Shown: positions 1 to 8,705, numbered from the stretch's first letter. The stretch: DNA of 43,137 nucleotides from JAJPKK01 sp035311445 (GCA_035311445.1 DATGCX010000161.1:1-43137); one strand, 5' to 3'. Notes: generated from the sequence alone by a model not told the origin. Numbers and translations: made by a program.

Positions 1-229
1 TCGGCGCCCCGGTATCGGTCACTTCCTCGCCGCGCACCAGGCCATCGGTAATATCCATGGCCACCGTGCGCACCGTGGACTCGCCCAGATGCTGCGCGAC
101 TTCGAGCACCAGCCGATTGCCCCGATTGCTGGTCTCGAGCGCGTTCAGGATCGCCGGCAGATGGCCATCGAATTGAACGTCGACGACGGCGCCGATGACC
201 TGAGTGATGCGTCCGACTTTGCTGGCCAT
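1..229 (-). CDS. atpD: ATP synthase F1 subunit beta, N-terminal part (cut by window edge)
   Basis: Only the first 76 codons are present; the rest lies before the window. The translation begins MASKVGRITQVIGAVVDVQF and continues with a fragment containing ILNALE and VRTVAMD, the beta-barrel domain typical of the F1 beta subunit. The Walker A region lies outside the window. The beta subunit carries the catalytic nucleotide sites of the F1Fo ATP synthase on the cytoplasmic face of the inner membrane. The start is the ATG at 229-227, 30 nt after the atpG stop, in the usual alphaproteobacterial order atpH-A-G-D-C. The call is secure despite truncation. Confidence 0.96.
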   Translation of the reverse strand, partial: MASKVGRITQVIGAVVDVQFDGHLPAILNALETSNRGNRLVLEVAQHLGESTVRTVAMDITDGLVRGEEVTDTGAP

Positions 230-259
230 AGGGGTCCTCGTTGATTGGAACGGGTCGCG

Positions 260-1129
260 TCACAGCGCCTCGGCACCGGAGATGATCTCGATCAGCTCCT
301 TGGTGATCATCGCCTGGCGCGTGCGGTTGTAAATCAATGTCTGCTTGCGAATCATGTCGCCGGCATTGCGGGTGGCGTTGTCCATCGCGGTCATCTGGGC
401 GCCGTAGAACGAGGCGGCGTTCTCCATCAGGGCGCGGAAAATCTGCACCGAGATGTTGCGCGGCAGCAGTTCGGCGAGGATGTCTTCCTCGTCCGGCTCG
501 TACTCGTAGACCGCGCCGCCCGCCGCCTCGGCCGAAAACACCGCCGGAATGAGCTGTTGCGCGGTCGGGATCTGGGCCATCACCGATTTGAACCGTGAGA
601 AGAACAAGGTACAGATGTCGAATCGGCCTGCCGCGAACAGCGCCACGATCTTGCGGCCGATGGCGTCGGCATTCTCGAACCGGATCTGGCGGACCGCGCG
701 CAGGTCGATGGTCTCGATGATGCGGGCCTCGAACTGGCGCTTGAGTTGATCGAAGCCCTTGCGGCCGACGCACAAGAACCTGACGTCCTTGCCTTCGGCC
801 AGCAGCAAACTGGCGCGCTCGCGGGCCAGCCGAACAATCGCCGAATTGAACGGGCCGCACAGCCCGCGTTCGCCGGTGCACACCAGCAGAAGGTGAACCC
901 GCTCGGCGCCCGTGCCGGCGAGAAGCCGCGGCGCCCCCGGGTTGCCCCTGACCGATGCCGCAATATTGGCGAGCACCCGCTCCATCCGCTCTGCGTAGGG
1001 CCGCGACGCCTCCGCCGCCGCGGTGGCGCGGCGCAGCTTCGATGCCGCCACCATCTGCATCGCCTTGGTAATCTTCTGGGTGGCCTTGGTGGCGGTAATG
1101 CGCACCCGCATGTCCTTGAGGCTGGGCAT
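260..1129 (-). CDS. atpG: ATP synthase F1 subunit gamma
   Basis: A 289-aa protein, the normal length for the gamma subunit, the central rotor shaft that couples proton flow through Fo to catalysis in F1. The N-terminus MPSLKDMRVRITATKATQKI and the C-terminal helix containing MDNATRNAGDMI, RTRQAMITKELIEI and ISGAEAL are family signatures; these two ends form the coiled coil inside the alpha3beta3 ring. The ATG shares one base with the atpA stop (TGATG at 1131-1127), so translation is probably coupled. It sits between atpA and atpD in the expected operon order. Confidence 0.98.
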   Translation of the reverse strand: MPSLKDMRVRITATKATQKITKAMQMVAASKLRRATAAAEASRPYAERMERVLANIAASVRGNPGAPRLLAGTGAERVHLLLVCTGERGLCGPFNSAIVRLARERASLLLAEGKDVRFLCVGRKGFDQLKRQFEARIIETIDLRAVRQIRFENADAIGRKIVALFAAGRFDICTLFFSRFKSVMAQIPTAQQLIPAVFSAEAAGGAVYEYEPDEEDILAELLPRNISVQIFRALMENAASFYGAQMTAMDNATRNAGDMIRKQTLIYNRTRQAMITKELIEIISGAEAL

Positions 1130-2655
1130 CAGGCAAATGCCCTGGCGTAGGCATCGACCACGCCCTTGAGCTTGGCGGTCGTGGCATCGCTCAGGTCGCG
1201 CGCATCGCGGATGTCCTTGAGGACTTCCCCGTGCCGGGTCCGCAATGTGCCGAGCAGGCCCTCCTCGAAAGCCCGCACCCGCTCCACCGGGATCGGATCG
1301 AGATACCCGTTGACCCCCGCATAGATCACGCAGACCTGCTCCTCCATCTTGAGCGGCGAGAATTGCGGCTGCTTGAGCAACTCCGTCAGGCGCGCACCGC
1401 GGTTGAGCAAGCGCTGGGTGGTGGCATCGAGATCGGAACCAAACTGAGCAAAGGCCGCCATCTCGCGGTATTGCGCAAGCTCGCCCTTGATACGGCCCGC
1501 CACCTTCTTCATTGCCTTGGTCTGCGCCGCGGAGCCCACCCGCGACACCGACAGCCCGACATTCACGGCCGGCCGAATGCCCTGGTAGAACAGGTCCGTC
1601 TCAAGAAAGATCTGGCCGTCGGTGATCGAGATCACGTTGGTCGGGATATAGGCAGATACGTCATTGGCCTGGGTTTCGATCACCGGCAGCGCCGTCAGCG
1701 AGCCGGCGCCGTGATCGTCATTCATCTTGGCGGCGCGTTCGAGCAGGCGCGAATGAAGGTAGAACACGTCGCCCGGATAGGCCTCACGGCCGGGCGGGCG
1801 GCGCAGCAGCAGCGACATCTGGCGATAGGCAACCGCCTGTTTGGACAGGTCATCATAGATGATCACCGCATGCATGCCGTTATCGCGGAAATACTCGCCC
1901 ATCGTGCAACCGGAAAACGGCGCCAGGAACTGCATCGGCGCCGGATCGGAAGCCGTCGCCGCCACGATGATGGAATAGTCGAGCGCACCCTGCTCCTCCA
2001 GCACCTTGACGAATTGCGCCACCGTCGAGCGCTTCTGCCCGACCGCCACATAGACGCAATAGAGCTTGACCTTCTCGTCGCCGCTGGCGTTGAGCGGTTT
2101 CTGGTTGAGGATGGTGTCGAGCGCAATGGCGGTCTTGCCGGTCTGGCGGTCCCCGATGATCAGTTCGCGCTGCCCGCGGCCGATCGGGATCAGCGCATCG
2201 ATCGCCTTGAGCCCGGTCGCCATCGGCTCATGCACCGATTTGCGCGGAATGATGCCGGGCGCCTTGACGTCCACCCGCTGGCGCGCGCCCGGGATCGGCC
2301 CCTTGTCGTCGATCGGATTGCCGAGCGCATCGACCACCCGGCCAAGCAGGCCCTTGCCGACCGGCACGTCCACAATCGCGCCGGTCCGCTTGACGGTCTG
2401 GCCCTCGATGATCTCGCGATCCTCGCCGAAGATCACGATACCGACATTGTCGGTTTCCAGATTGAGCGCCATCCCGCGGATGCCATTCTCAAACTCGACC
2501 ATCTCGCCGGCCTGCACATTGTCGAGCCCGTAGACGCGCGCGATGCCATCGCCCACCGACAAGACCTGGCCGACCTCCGAGACTTCCGCCTCCTGGCCGA
2601 AATTCTTGATCTGCTCCTTGAGGATCGCAGAGATTTCTGCCGCCCGGATATCCAT
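1129..2655 (-). CDS. atpA: ATP synthase F1 subunit alpha
   Basis: A 508-aa alpha subunit, which forms the non-catalytic nucleotide sites of F1. The Walker A motif GDRQTGKT is at about residues 168-175, and the alpha-subunit motif SVSRVGSAAQT with the arginine finger lies further on. The N-terminus MDIRAAEISAILKEQIKNFG is canonical. I use the ATG at 2655-2653 rather than the in-frame TTG one codon upstream; this ATG shares one base with the atpH stop (TGATG), implying translational coupling. Length and order fit the standard alphaproteobacterial F1 operon. Confidence 0.98.
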   Translation of the reverse strand: MDIRAAEISAILKEQIKNFGQEAEVSEVGQVLSVGDGIARVYGLDNVQAGEMVEFENGIRGMALNLETDNVGIVIFGEDREIIEGQTVKRTGAIVDVPVGKGLLGRVVDALGNPIDDKGPIPGARQRVDVKAPGIIPRKSVHEPMATGLKAIDALIPIGRGQRELIIGDRQTGKTAIALDTILNQKPLNASGDEKVKLYCVYVAVGQKRSTVAQFVKVLEEQGALDYSIIVAATASDPAPMQFLAPFSGCTMGEYFRDNGMHAVIIYDDLSKQAVAYRQMSLLLRRPPGREAYPGDVFYLHSRLLERAAKMNDDHGAGSLTALPVIETQANDVSAYIPTNVISITDGQIFLETDLFYQGIRPAVNVGLSVSRVGSAAQTKAMKKVAGRIKGELAQYREMAAFAQFGSDLDATTQRLLNRGARLTELLKQPQFSPLKMEEQVCVIYAGVNGYLDPIPVERVRAFEEGLLGTLRTRHGEVLKDIRDARDLSDATTAKLKGVVDAYARAFA

Positions 2656-3242
2656 CAACCGACCTCTTTCATCGCCTGCCTGAGTGCATTGAGCTTGGTG
2701 CGCAAAGAACTGTCGACCATGCGGCTGCCGAGCTTCACCACCAGCCCGCCAATGATCGAAGGGTCAACCTTGACGTCGATCCTCACATCCTTGCCGGTCA
2801 CCGCATTAAGCGCGCTGCGGATCTCCTCACGATGCGCCTGCGAGAGCGGCTCGGCCACAGTGACATACCCCGTCACCTCGCCCTTGTGCCGGGCAACCAG
2901 CGCCCGATAGGCCTTGACGATGTCGCCAACCGCAAACAGCCGCCGGTTCGCCGTCACCACGCTGAGAAACTGCGCCGCCAGCCCCCCGATCCCCGCCTTC
3001 TCCAGTACCGCAGCAAGCGCCTTCGACTGCACCTCGGCGCCAAACACCGGGCTGCGCACAAGCCGCTTCAAATCCCCGCTCTCCGCCACAAGCGCCTCAA
3101 ACCTCTGCAGATCACCTAAAACCGGATCAACGACATCCGCCTCCAGCGCCAGCTCAAACAATGCCGTCGCATAACGCCCCGCCAAACCGGAATCGATCGC
3201 GTATTCCCCTGCCACTGTCGTACTCGTCAAAGGCTTAGTCAT
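2655..3242 (-). CDS. atpH: ATP synthase F1 subunit delta
   Basis: A 195-aa delta subunit, part of the peripheral stalk that links the F1 head to the Fo b subunits. The conserved N-terminal segment LAGRYATALFELA and the C-terminal segment IGGLVVKLGSRMVDSSLRTK are visible. The open frame extends upstream to 3275, but the ATG at 3242 (MTKPLTSTTVAGEYAIDSG) gives the usual family length and avoids a low-complexity extension. As the first gene of the F1 operon its promoter should lie in 3243-3386, between it and recQ, which is also on the minus strand. Confidence 0.96.
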   Translation of the reverse strand: MTKPLTSTTVAGEYAIDSGLAGRYATALFELALEADVVDPVLGDLQRFEALVAESGDLKRLVRSPVFGAEVQSKALAAVLEKAGIGGLAAQFLSVVTANRRLFAVGDIVKAYRALVARHKGEVTGYVTVAEPLSQAHREEIRSALNAVTGKDVRIDVKVDPSIIGGLVVKLGSRMVDSSLRTKLNALRQAMKEVG

Positions 3243-3300
3243 TCCCCTGGCGGCGCTCTCTGGGGGGAGGCGCAAGCCCTTGAAATGGATGAGGACTTGG

Positions 3301-3340
3301 AGTTTTCAGGGATGCCGGATGAGCGTAGCCCTGTAAAACT
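3301..3340. repeat. Imperfect inverted repeat in the recQ-atpH gap
   Basis: AGTTTTCAGGG (3301-3311) is the reverse complement of CCCTGTAAAACT (3329-3340) apart from one extra T, giving an 11-bp stem with a bulge and a 17-nt loop. Neither strand has a U-run after the stem, so it does not look like an intrinsic terminator. It lies about 60-100 bp upstream of the atpH start and could be a leader hairpin or protein-binding site for the F1 operon. The function is inferred only from position. Confidence 0.4.
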
Positions 3341-3386
3341 GCGGGTTTGCTAACACAGCGGGAAGTGCGGTGCAATACGGCGGCTG

Positions 3387-5213
3387 TCAGACCGCGCCTC
3401 CCTGCAGGTGCCGCCTGATGACATCGAGAAATTCGTCGCCGTAGAGTTTGAGCTTCGCTTCTCCGACCCCGTGTATACTTGCCATCGTTTCCAGTGTTAT
3501 CGGCTTACCGCGCGCCATGTCCAGCAGGCTGCGGTCGGGCAGAATGACATAGGCCGGGACATTCTGCGCCTTGGCGAGCGCCGAGCGGCGAGCGCGCAGC
3601 GCCTCAAACAAACCCCGATCGGCGCTGCTCTCGGCGAGCGCCGCCGTGGCAGCGGCTTTGCGCGCGGCCTTCTTGCCGGGCGACGTAGCGGACTGCCGGC
3701 GCAGTTCGATTTTCGCCTGACCCTTGAGAACGGCCCGGCCGGCCAGCGGAACCGTCCAGCGGCCATAACCCGTGATGTCGAGCGACAGGACGCCGGCGGC
3801 GTAGAGCTGGCGGAAGATCGAGCGCCATTCGTTGCGGCTATGCTCCCTGCCGACTCCGAACGTAGGTAACTGATCATGACGGAATTTTCTGATCGCCTCG
3901 GTGTCCTCGCCAAGGAGCAGACTGATCAGATGCTCGGTGCCGAACCGTTCGCCCGTGCGCAGGATCGCCGACATTGCCTTCTGGGCCGCAATGGTGCCGT
4001 CAATCATAGCCACGCTACCGGCGCAGATGTCGCAGTTGCCGCAGGTCGACGCAGCCGTTTCGCCAAAATAACCGAGCATGGCCTGGCGCCGGCAACGCGG
4101 GGATTCGCAAAGCGACACCAAGGCGTTGAGGCGCAGACGGTCGACCCGCTTCTGGTCATCGGAGGCTGCACTCTCCTCGATCTGGCGGCGGCGCAGCGCG
4201 ATGTCGCCGGTGCTGTAGAGGGTCAACGTGTCGGCCGGTAAGCCGTCGCGACCGGCACGACCGATCTCCTGGTAATAGCTCTCGACGTTGTCGGGCATGT
4301 TGGCATGGCAGACAAACCGCACATCCGGCTTGTCGATGCCCATGCCGAACGCGATTGTCGCGGCCATCACAACACCGTCCTCCTGCAGGAAAACGTCCTG
4401 GTTGCGCCCGCGTTCCGATGCATTCATGCCGGCGTGGTAGTGCAACGCCTTGAGGCCTTCCTGGCGCAGGAACGCGGCGATGTCCTCGGCGTTGCGGCGC
4501 GACGCGCAATAGACAATGCCGCTGTCGCCGCGATGCGTCGAGACGAATTGCAAGAGCTGTCCACGGCCGCCTGTGCGCGCGCTCATGGCGAGGCGCAAAT
4601 TGGGCCGGTCGAAGCCATGTACGAACACTCTGGGCGGCTGCCGGAACAGTCGCGACTCGATATCGGCGCGAGTCGCGGCGTCGGCGGTCGCCGTGAACGC
4701 GATCGTTTGCGGCGCGCCGAGTTCGTTATGAAGGGTCGACAGGGTCAGATATTCGGGTCGAAAATCATGGCCCCATTGAGAGATGCAATGGGCCTCATCG
4801 ACCGCCAGCATGGCGACCTTTGCGCGCTTAAGAAGCGCCCTGGTCTCCGGCTTGGCGAGCCGCTCCGGCGCCACATACGCAAGGCGCAGTTCGCCGCGCG
4901 CGATCTGCTCCAGAATGGTGCGGTTCTCATCGAAATTGTTGGTGGAATTGAGGCTTGCAGCGGCGATGCCGTAGCCCCTGAGCTGTGCAACCTGGTTGCG
5001 CATCAGCGCGATCAGCGGCGAGACCACCACGGTGAGTCCATCGCGCATCAGCGCTGGCAGTTGATAGCAGAGCGACTTGCCGCTGCCGGTCGGCATAACA
5101 GCGAGCACGTCGTGGCCAGAGAGGATCGTATCGATGATCTCAGCCTGACCGGCTCGGAAAGATGCAAATCCGAACACAGTATGCAGCAGATTTTCGGCGG
5201 CGAGATCGGCCAT
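3387..5213 (-). CDS. recQ: ATP-dependent DNA helicase RecQ
   Basis: A 608-aa 3'-5' superfamily 2 helicase that unwinds forked and recombination intermediates. Domains in order: helicase core with Walker A (PTGSGKS, about 41-47), the DEAH box at about 139-142 followed by CISQWGHDFRPEY, and motif VI with QEIGRAGRDG. Next is the zinc-binding RQC region, with cysteines in CESPRC and CGNCDIC. A C-terminal HRDC domain covers roughly the last 80 residues (ALRARRSALA, PAYVILPD, IHGVGEAKL). Length is normal. The ATG at 5213 is used because an in-frame TGA lies a few codons upstream. No strong Shine-Dalgarno is visible, and a five-copy ATCGG repeat sits in the leader. Confidence 0.97.
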   Translation of the reverse strand: MADLAAENLLHTVFGFASFRAGQAEIIDTILSGHDVLAVMPTGSGKSLCYQLPALMRDGLTVVVSPLIALMRNQVAQLRGYGIAAASLNSTNNFDENRTILEQIARGELRLAYVAPERLAKPETRALLKRAKVAMLAVDEAHCISQWGHDFRPEYLTLSTLHNELGAPQTIAFTATADAATRADIESRLFRQPPRVFVHGFDRPNLRLAMSARTGGRGQLLQFVSTHRGDSGIVYCASRRNAEDIAAFLRQEGLKALHYHAGMNASERGRNQDVFLQEDGVVMAATIAFGMGIDKPDVRFVCHANMPDNVESYYQEIGRAGRDGLPADTLTLYSTGDIALRRRQIEESAASDDQKRVDRLRLNALVSLCESPRCRRQAMLGYFGETAASTCGNCDICAGSVAMIDGTIAAQKAMSAILRTGERFGTEHLISLLLGEDTEAIRKFRHDQLPTFGVGREHSRNEWRSIFRQLYAAGVLSLDITGYGRWTVPLAGRAVLKGQAKIELRRQSATSPGKKAARKAAATAALAESSADRGLFEALRARRSALAKAQNVPAYVILPDRSLLDMARGKPITLETMASIHGVGEAKLKLYGDEFLDVIRRHLQGGAV

Positions 5214-5250
5214 CAGTGGCAGGTTCAGCGATACGCGTCAGAGGCGGCCG

Positions 5251-5275
5251 ATCGGATCGGATCGGATCGGATCGG
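5251..5275. repeat. Pentanucleotide tandem repeat, five copies of ATCGG
   Basis: Five perfect head-to-tail copies of ATCGG (CCGAT on the recQ strand) lie 38-62 bp upstream of the recQ start codon. No comparable perfect microsatellite was noticed elsewhere in the window. Such tracts can gain or lose units by slippage. Here a change would alter leader or promoter spacing, not the reading frame. Any effect on recQ expression is inference. Confidence 0.9.
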
Positions 5276-6063
5276 TGCGAGGCTCTCTTTTTTAGCGCAG
5301 CCTACCCAAGGTTCGAATCATTTTTAAGGAGACCGGCCCGCGAAGGCTGGATTCCCAGAGCACTAAGGTGGAATTTTTCGAATTTCCGCGGATGTGCGAC
5401 CATTTTAAGGGCGGATGCGGGCCTTTTCGCCGCACGATGTCAACGTGGTGCGGAAGATTTCTGTTCGACGCGGAGCAGCGACTTTTTGCCCCGAACAGGT
5501 ATTCGGCCGCAGGTACCACACGCCTTGGCCCTCGCCAGCGCGTTGCGCCGCCGAGTATTTCCGACGCTGCATCGTCGAACGCGCCGACGCCGGCAGTAGC
5601 GGTACGACCTGTGGTTGGGCACTATCCACGGCCCTATGAGTACTTTGCTTCGTATTCAATGCGCCTTGAGATTTGGTTTGCCGAAGCTGCCTTCTCACCG
5701 AAGCGGTGCATGCTCATTTGGAGGGGCAACACACCTCATCTGAATATGCTTTGCTTACAACGAAACGCGGGTTTGCTGATTGCCAGTCCCACAGCTGCTT
5801 GTCGAGGTCGAACTTGTCCTTCCCCTCAAACATCCCACACTTTAGTTTGAGTTTCCATTTGGGCCGTCTCTCCTAACACATCCTGCCCGCGGCCAACACA
5901 CACCGACCGAATCATTGCAATTGTACAGAGCGACACCGTACGGCTGTCGTTGTGATTCTCGCATATCCACAAGCGAGGTTCTTGGGATGCGCCGATGTAC
6001 GAAAGATTCACCCAGTACGACCGCCACTGGCCTGCCATGTTGCCTGCAAAATTGATGGACGGG
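5276..6063. other. Gene-poor stretch between recQ and the small membrane protein gene
   Basis: I see no convincing gene here. Base composition looks less GC-rich than the flanks by eye. Several short open frames exist on both strands, but none has a recognisable motif together with a good ribosome site. The best minus-strand candidate, 5826-6038, would encode about 70 aa (MAGQWRSYWVNLSYIGASQE at its start) just downstream of the 6064-6438 gene, with only a weak ribosome site. A tRNA-like GGTTCGAATC at 5308-5317 has no matching T-stem or acceptor stem. The stretch could be remnant or acquired DNA, or could hold an RNA I cannot recognise. Confidence 0.5.
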
Positions 6064-6438
6064 CTACATTCGATTAAGTTCGCCGAATGCGTTCTCCGGC
6101 GTGGAATACTGAAAGGTGAAAGCGACGCTGGGTGCCTTTTTCCACAAGCACGCGTACCCCCACGCGAGGTTATCAAGGGGCGCGCTGCGTACGCCGATCT
6201 GGATGCCCTCACCATTCCAGCCGACGAGTCCCCGAAGCCCGCCCTTCTCATCGACAATGCGAATGAGCCCCGCCGTCACGATCTTGGCGCGCCTTCGCTC
6301 GACCCAGGCCAGTAGGACGACGGCCGCGGCGAGCATGAGTGAGGAGTCACCAGTCGATTTGATGGCGCTATAGATCGCGAGCAAGGTGGCCGCGACCGGT
6401 ACAATCCAACCAAAAAAATCAGGCGTTTCCGAATTCAT
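6064..6438 (-). CDS. Small membrane protein of unknown function
   Basis: A 124-aa protein I do not recognise. The frame opens at 6537, but the ATG at 6438 has an excellent ribosome site (AGGAGGA about 6 nt upstream), which decides the start. Two hydrophobic segments follow the short N-terminus: FFGWIVPVAATLLAIYSAI (about 6-24) and LMLAAAVVLLAWV (about 32-44). A basic turn (ERRRAK) comes next, then about 75 soluble residues with G- and W-containing segments (LRGLVGWNGEGIQIGV, LAWGYACLWKKAP). The likely topology is a membrane hairpin with a cytoplasmic tail. It lies 95 bp downstream of the priA stop on the same strand, so it could be read through from priA. The strong Shine-Dalgarno and hydrophobic pattern support a real gene; its role is unknown. 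Confidence 0.7.
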   Translation of the reverse strand: MNSETPDFFGWIVPVAATLLAIYSAIKSTGDSSLMLAAAVVLLAWVERRRAKIVTAGLIRIVDEKGGLRGLVGWNGEGIQIGVRSAPLDNLAWGYACLWKKAPSVAFTFQYSTPENAFGELNRM

Positions 6439-6533
6439 ATCATTCCTCCTGCGCCGCAAGTGCGACGAGACACCCAGGCTCACTCCGCGTTTGCCCTGCT
6501 GAACGGGTTTCACGGCTGGTCTGAACCGCCGCC

Positions 6534-8705
6534 TCACAAAAAACTCATCGGATCGACATCCACCTCAAGTCCGACTCCCGTGCCGGCCTTCGGCGCGTGC
6601 GCCAGCCACTCCCGCAGATAACCTGAGAGGTCGAACGCGCGCGGTGCCTTGACCAGCAGCCGGAACCGATGACGGCCGCGCACCACGGCGATCGGGGCTT
6701 CGGCGGGGCCGAGCACCCGCACTGCGTCCTCAGCCGGCGCGGCACCGGCGATACGGCGCGCGAAGCCTTCGGCGGAATACCGGTCAGGCCCGGAGATGAT
6801 GAGGCTCGCGAGCCGCCCGAACGGCGGATACTGGGCGCGCTCGCGCGCCGCGATCTCGGTCGCATAGAAGGCGTCGCGGTCGCCCGCGATGATCGCGCGC
6901 ATTACCGGGTGATTGGGTTGATGGGTCTGAAGATATCCGCGGCCGCGCCCCGTCTCGCGGCCGGCGCGACCCGCAACTTGCTGCAGCAATTGGAAAGTGC
7001 GCTCGGCAGCCCGAGGATCGCCGTTGCTCAAGCCGAGGTCCGCATCCACGACCCCGACCAGGTTGAGCTTTGGAAAATGGTGACCTTTCGCCACCAGCTG
7101 GGTGCCGATGATGATATCCACATTTCCTTCGGCGACCTCCTTGAGTTCCTCGCGCAACCGTTCCGCTGTTGCCATCAGGTCGCTCGACAGCACCCTGATG
7201 CGAGCCTTCGGGAACAGCGCCGTCGCTTCCTCCTCAAGGCGCTCGACGCCCGGCCCGCAGGCCACGAAGCTGTCGCTTGCCCGACATTTCGGGCAGGACG
7301 TAGGACGTGGCGTGAAGAAGCCGCAGTGGTGACAGACAAGTTGCCGCCGAAAGCGGTGGTCCACCAACCAGGCATCGCAATTGGGACAGGAAAACCGGAA
7401 GCCGCAGGCACGGCACAGTGTCAGCGGCGCATAGCCACGGCGGTTGAGGAACAAGAGAGCCTGTTCGCGGCGCTCCAGCGTGATCTTTACCGCCTCGGCC
7501 AAACGCGGTGCCACGAAGCGTCCACGCGGCGGACCCTCGCGAGCGAGATCGATCGCCTCAATGCCGGGCAGATGCGCCCCGCCAAACCGCGCCGGCAGAT
7601 GCAGCCGCCGATACCGCCCGCGCCGCGCATTCACCTCAGTCTCGATCGAGGGCGTTGCCGAGGCCAGCACCACCGGAATGTTGGCGATATGCCCTCGTAC
7701 CACCGCCATGTCGCGGGCGTGATAGTGGACGCCATCCTCCTGCTTGTAGGCGGCGTCGTGCTCTTCATCGACGATGACAAGGCCAAGATCGGCGTAGGGC
7801 AGGAACAACGCCGAGCGCGCACCGGCGACCACGTTGACTTCGCCGCTCGTGACCGCGTGCCAGGTGCGGGAGCGACGACGCGGGCTCAGTTCCGAATGCC
7901 ATTCCGCTGGCCAGACCCCGAATCGCGCCGCAAAGCGATCGAGAAATTGCCCTGTGAGCGCGATCTCAGGCATCAGGATCAGGCTTTGCCGACCGCGCGC
8001 AACTGCTTCGGCGATCGCCTCGAAATAAACTTCGGTTTTGCCGGAACCGGTAACGCCGTCGAGCAGCGTCACGGAAAATCCGTTATGCAGCCGATCGCGC
8101 AGTGCCGCGCCCGCCACGGCCTGGTCGGGGGTGAAATCCGGCACCGCGTAGGCAGGATCGGGAGGGTTCGCGACCGGCGTGGCGGGCAGTTCCAAAACCT
8201 CAAGCGTTCCTTCGTCTATCAAACCGTCGATGACGCCGACTGATACGCCAGCTTCGTGGGCGGCTTCGGTCTTGCCGTGGGCGAGACCGTCAGCGAGCAG
8301 GCGCAACACCCGATCGCGGGCTATGGTCATGCGTTGGGGGGGCGGGCCGGCGAGCCTGATGCCGACGCGCCGGCGCTCGGATCCGAGATACTCGCCCATC
8401 CGCAACGCCATGCGCGCTACCATGCCGCGCGGGCTCAACGTATAGCTCGATACCCAGTCGACGAACTTGCGCAACTCCGGGCGCAACGGCGGAATGTCGA
8501 GCTTCGCCGCCACCTCCTTGAGGCGGTTATCGAGCCGCGGATTGGGCATCAGATTGTCGGCCCACACCACACCCGTACATTCACGTGTGCCCAATGGCAC
8601 TCGAACAAGGTCGCCGGGAGCAAGCGCCACGCCATCCGGCACGCGATATGAATAGGCATGGTCGAGTGCGACCGGGATCAGCACGTCGACTATGCGCTTC
8701 GTCAT
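6534..8705 (-). CDS. priA: Primosomal protein N' (replication restart helicase PriA)
   Basis: A 723-aa PriA, which recognises stalled or repaired forks and reloads the replisome. After the N-terminal DNA-binding domain (MTKRIVDVLIPVALDHAYSY) come Walker A GVTGSGKTEVYF and the DEEHDAAYKQED box. The cysteine-rich zinc insert has paired cysteines in CRACGF, CPNCD, CHHCGF and CPKC, and helicase motifs V/VI include QVAGRAGR. I prefer the ATG at 8705 to the upstream frame opening at 8774, because family homology begins at MTKRIVDVLIP. It is divergent from xerC with 93 bp between start codons. In many Rhizobiales priA lies next to atpH; here recQ and other DNA separate them. Confidence 0.97.
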   Translation of the reverse strand: MTKRIVDVLIPVALDHAYSYRVPDGVALAPGDLVRVPLGTRECTGVVWADNLMPNPRLDNRLKEVAAKLDIPPLRPELRKFVDWVSSYTLSPRGMVARMALRMGEYLGSERRRVGIRLAGPPPQRMTIARDRVLRLLADGLAHGKTEAAHEAGVSVGVIDGLIDEGTLEVLELPATPVANPPDPAYAVPDFTPDQAVAGAALRDRLHNGFSVTLLDGVTGSGKTEVYFEAIAEAVARGRQSLILMPEIALTGQFLDRFAARFGVWPAEWHSELSPRRRSRTWHAVTSGEVNVVAGARSALFLPYADLGLVIVDEEHDAAYKQEDGVHYHARDMAVVRGHIANIPVVLASATPSIETEVNARRGRYRRLHLPARFGGAHLPGIEAIDLAREGPPRGRFVAPRLAEAVKITLERREQALLFLNRRGYAPLTLCRACGFRFSCPNCDAWLVDHRFRRQLVCHHCGFFTPRPTSCPKCRASDSFVACGPGVERLEEEATALFPKARIRVLSSDLMATAERLREELKEVAEGNVDIIIGTQLVAKGHHFPKLNLVGVVDADLGLSNGDPRAAERTFQLLQQVAGRAGRETGRGRGYLQTHQPNHPVMRAIIAGDRDAFYATEIAARERAQYPPFGRLASLIISGPDRYSAEGFARRIAGAAPAEDAVRVLGPAEAPIAVVRGRHRFRLLVKAPRAFDLSGYLREWLAHAPKAGTGVGLEVDVDPMSFL

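Noticed and set aside
1231..2910. 559-aa plus-strand open frame
   Set aside because: It is antisense to atpA and atpH and has the Arg/His/Asp-rich composition typical of shadow frames in GC-rich DNA.
5308..5317. tRNA-like T-loop GGTTCGAATC
   Set aside because: The flanking bases do not form a T-stem, and no acceptor, D or anticodon arm was found.
6669..8243. 524-aa plus-strand open frame
   Set aside because: It is fully antisense to priA and has no recognisable domain.
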